6,520 nucleotides of DNA from Alphaproteobacteria bacterium. GTDB taxonomy: Bacteria > Pseudomonadota > Alphaproteobacteria > Sphingomonadales > Sphingomonadaceae. Of this stretch, positions 6,076-6,520 are shown piece by piece (within the stretch, counting starts at the first letter, position 1; each line of letters begins with the position of its first letter). The translations under genes and the position numbers were made by a program. The stretch covers positions 1-6,520 of the forward strand of contig JAHJSJ010000144.1 of NCBI GenBank assembly GCA_018830415.1. The letters run 5' to 3'. The notes beneath the pieces were generated by a model. The model did not search any database and was not told the DNA's origin. It worked only from the letters and a program-made list of their open reading frames with translations.

Positions 6076-6520
6076 TCACGCGGTCATCAGCACGCCGCGA
6101 TAGATCGGATCTTCCATCGCGCGGCCCGTGCCGATGGCAACACACAAAAGCGGATCTTCCGCGACCGACACCGGCAGGCCGGTTTCTTCGCGCAAATGTT
6201 CGTCAAGACGGCGAATCAACGCGCCGCCGCCGGTCAGCACAATGCCCTGATCGACGATATCGGCCGCGAGTTCAGGCGCGGTGTTTTCCAGCGCAATGCG
6301 GACGCCTTCAACGATTGCGCCGATCGGTTCGGACAACGCTTCGGCAACGTGTGCCTGATTGATGGTGATTTCCTTGGGCACCCCGTTCACAAGATCGCGA
6401 CCCTTGAGCGTGATGATCTCGCCCACGCCATCTTCGGGGATCATGGCGATGCCGTAATCCTTCTTGATCCGTTCCGCCGTGGCATCGCCGATCAACAGGT
6501 TGTGGTGACGGCGGACGTAG
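6076..6520 (-). CDS. mreB: MreB, actin-like cell-shape protein (C-terminal part)
   Basis: MreB forms membrane-bound actin-like filaments that steer the elongasome. The window contains the last 147 codons, starting in frame at 6519 with YVRRHHNLLIGDATAERIKK, a block typical of MreB. The visible part also has the nucleotide-binding segment GIVLTGGGALIRRLDEHL and the EDPLLCVAIGTGRAMED block near the C-terminus, followed by the end YRGVLMTA. Compared with a usual length of about 345 residues, roughly the first 200 lie beyond the right edge. The TTG at 6493-6495 is an ordinary Leu codon here, not a start. This is the first gene of the operon visible in the window. Confidence 0.97.
   Translation of the reverse strand, partial: YVRRHHNLLIGDATAERIKKDYGIAMIPEDGVGEIITLKGRDLVNGVPKEITINQAHVAEALSEPIGAIVEGVRIALENTAPELAADIVDQGIVLTGGGALIRRLDEHLREETGLPVSVAEDPLLCVAIGTGRAMEDPIYRGVLMTA

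Overview
The window is GC-rich and looks like an alphaproteobacterial chromosome, most likely from the order Sphingomonadales. That placement is an inference from protein flavour and from the mreB-mreC-mreD-mrdA-rodA gene order; it was not tested by any search. The window has two parts, separated by a tRNA-Lys gene.

The right part (about 1256-6520, minus strand) is the core cell-shape (Rod/elongasome) operon. In transcription order it holds the C-terminal part of mreB, then complete mreC, mreD, mrdA (PBP2) and rodA. mreC-mreD and mreD-mrdA share one base (TAATG, TGATG). mrdA-rodA overlap by four bases (ATGA). The four downstream genes therefore form a tightly coupled translational chain. Together they build the side-wall peptidoglycan machine: MreB filaments, the MreC/MreD regulatory link, the RodA glycosyltransferase and the PBP2 transpeptidase. 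No sharp rho-independent terminator follows rodA, only an imperfect stem-loop at 1152-1187. A tRNA-Lys(CTT) with an encoded CCA follows on the same strand at 1047-1122.

The left part (1-1046) is accessory. A gene for a DUF932-family protein begins at 504 on the minus strand, with a clear ribosome binding site. After 134 codons it is cut by the end of an IS3-family-like insertion sequence. The visible IS end (1-101) contains the last 19 codons of the transposase on the plus strand and a terminal repeat ending ...TTCA at 101. The rest of the IS and the rest of the DUF932 gene lie beyond the left edge.

Between the DUF932 start and the tRNA (505-1046) I see no convincing gene. Part of this stretch (about 794-926) is dense in perfect inverted repeats, including two copies of one element that compete for the same partner. 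It may be a structured leader RNA of the DUF932 gene. A perfect 11-bp tandem repeat (971-992) lies just beyond the 3' end of the tRNA, where genomic islands often begin.

No wholly new system is visible. The points most worth a second look are the interrupted DUF932 gene, its structured leader, the tRNA-Lys boundary, and two features of PBP2: an apparent Cys3His metal site and a long periplasmic C-terminal extension.
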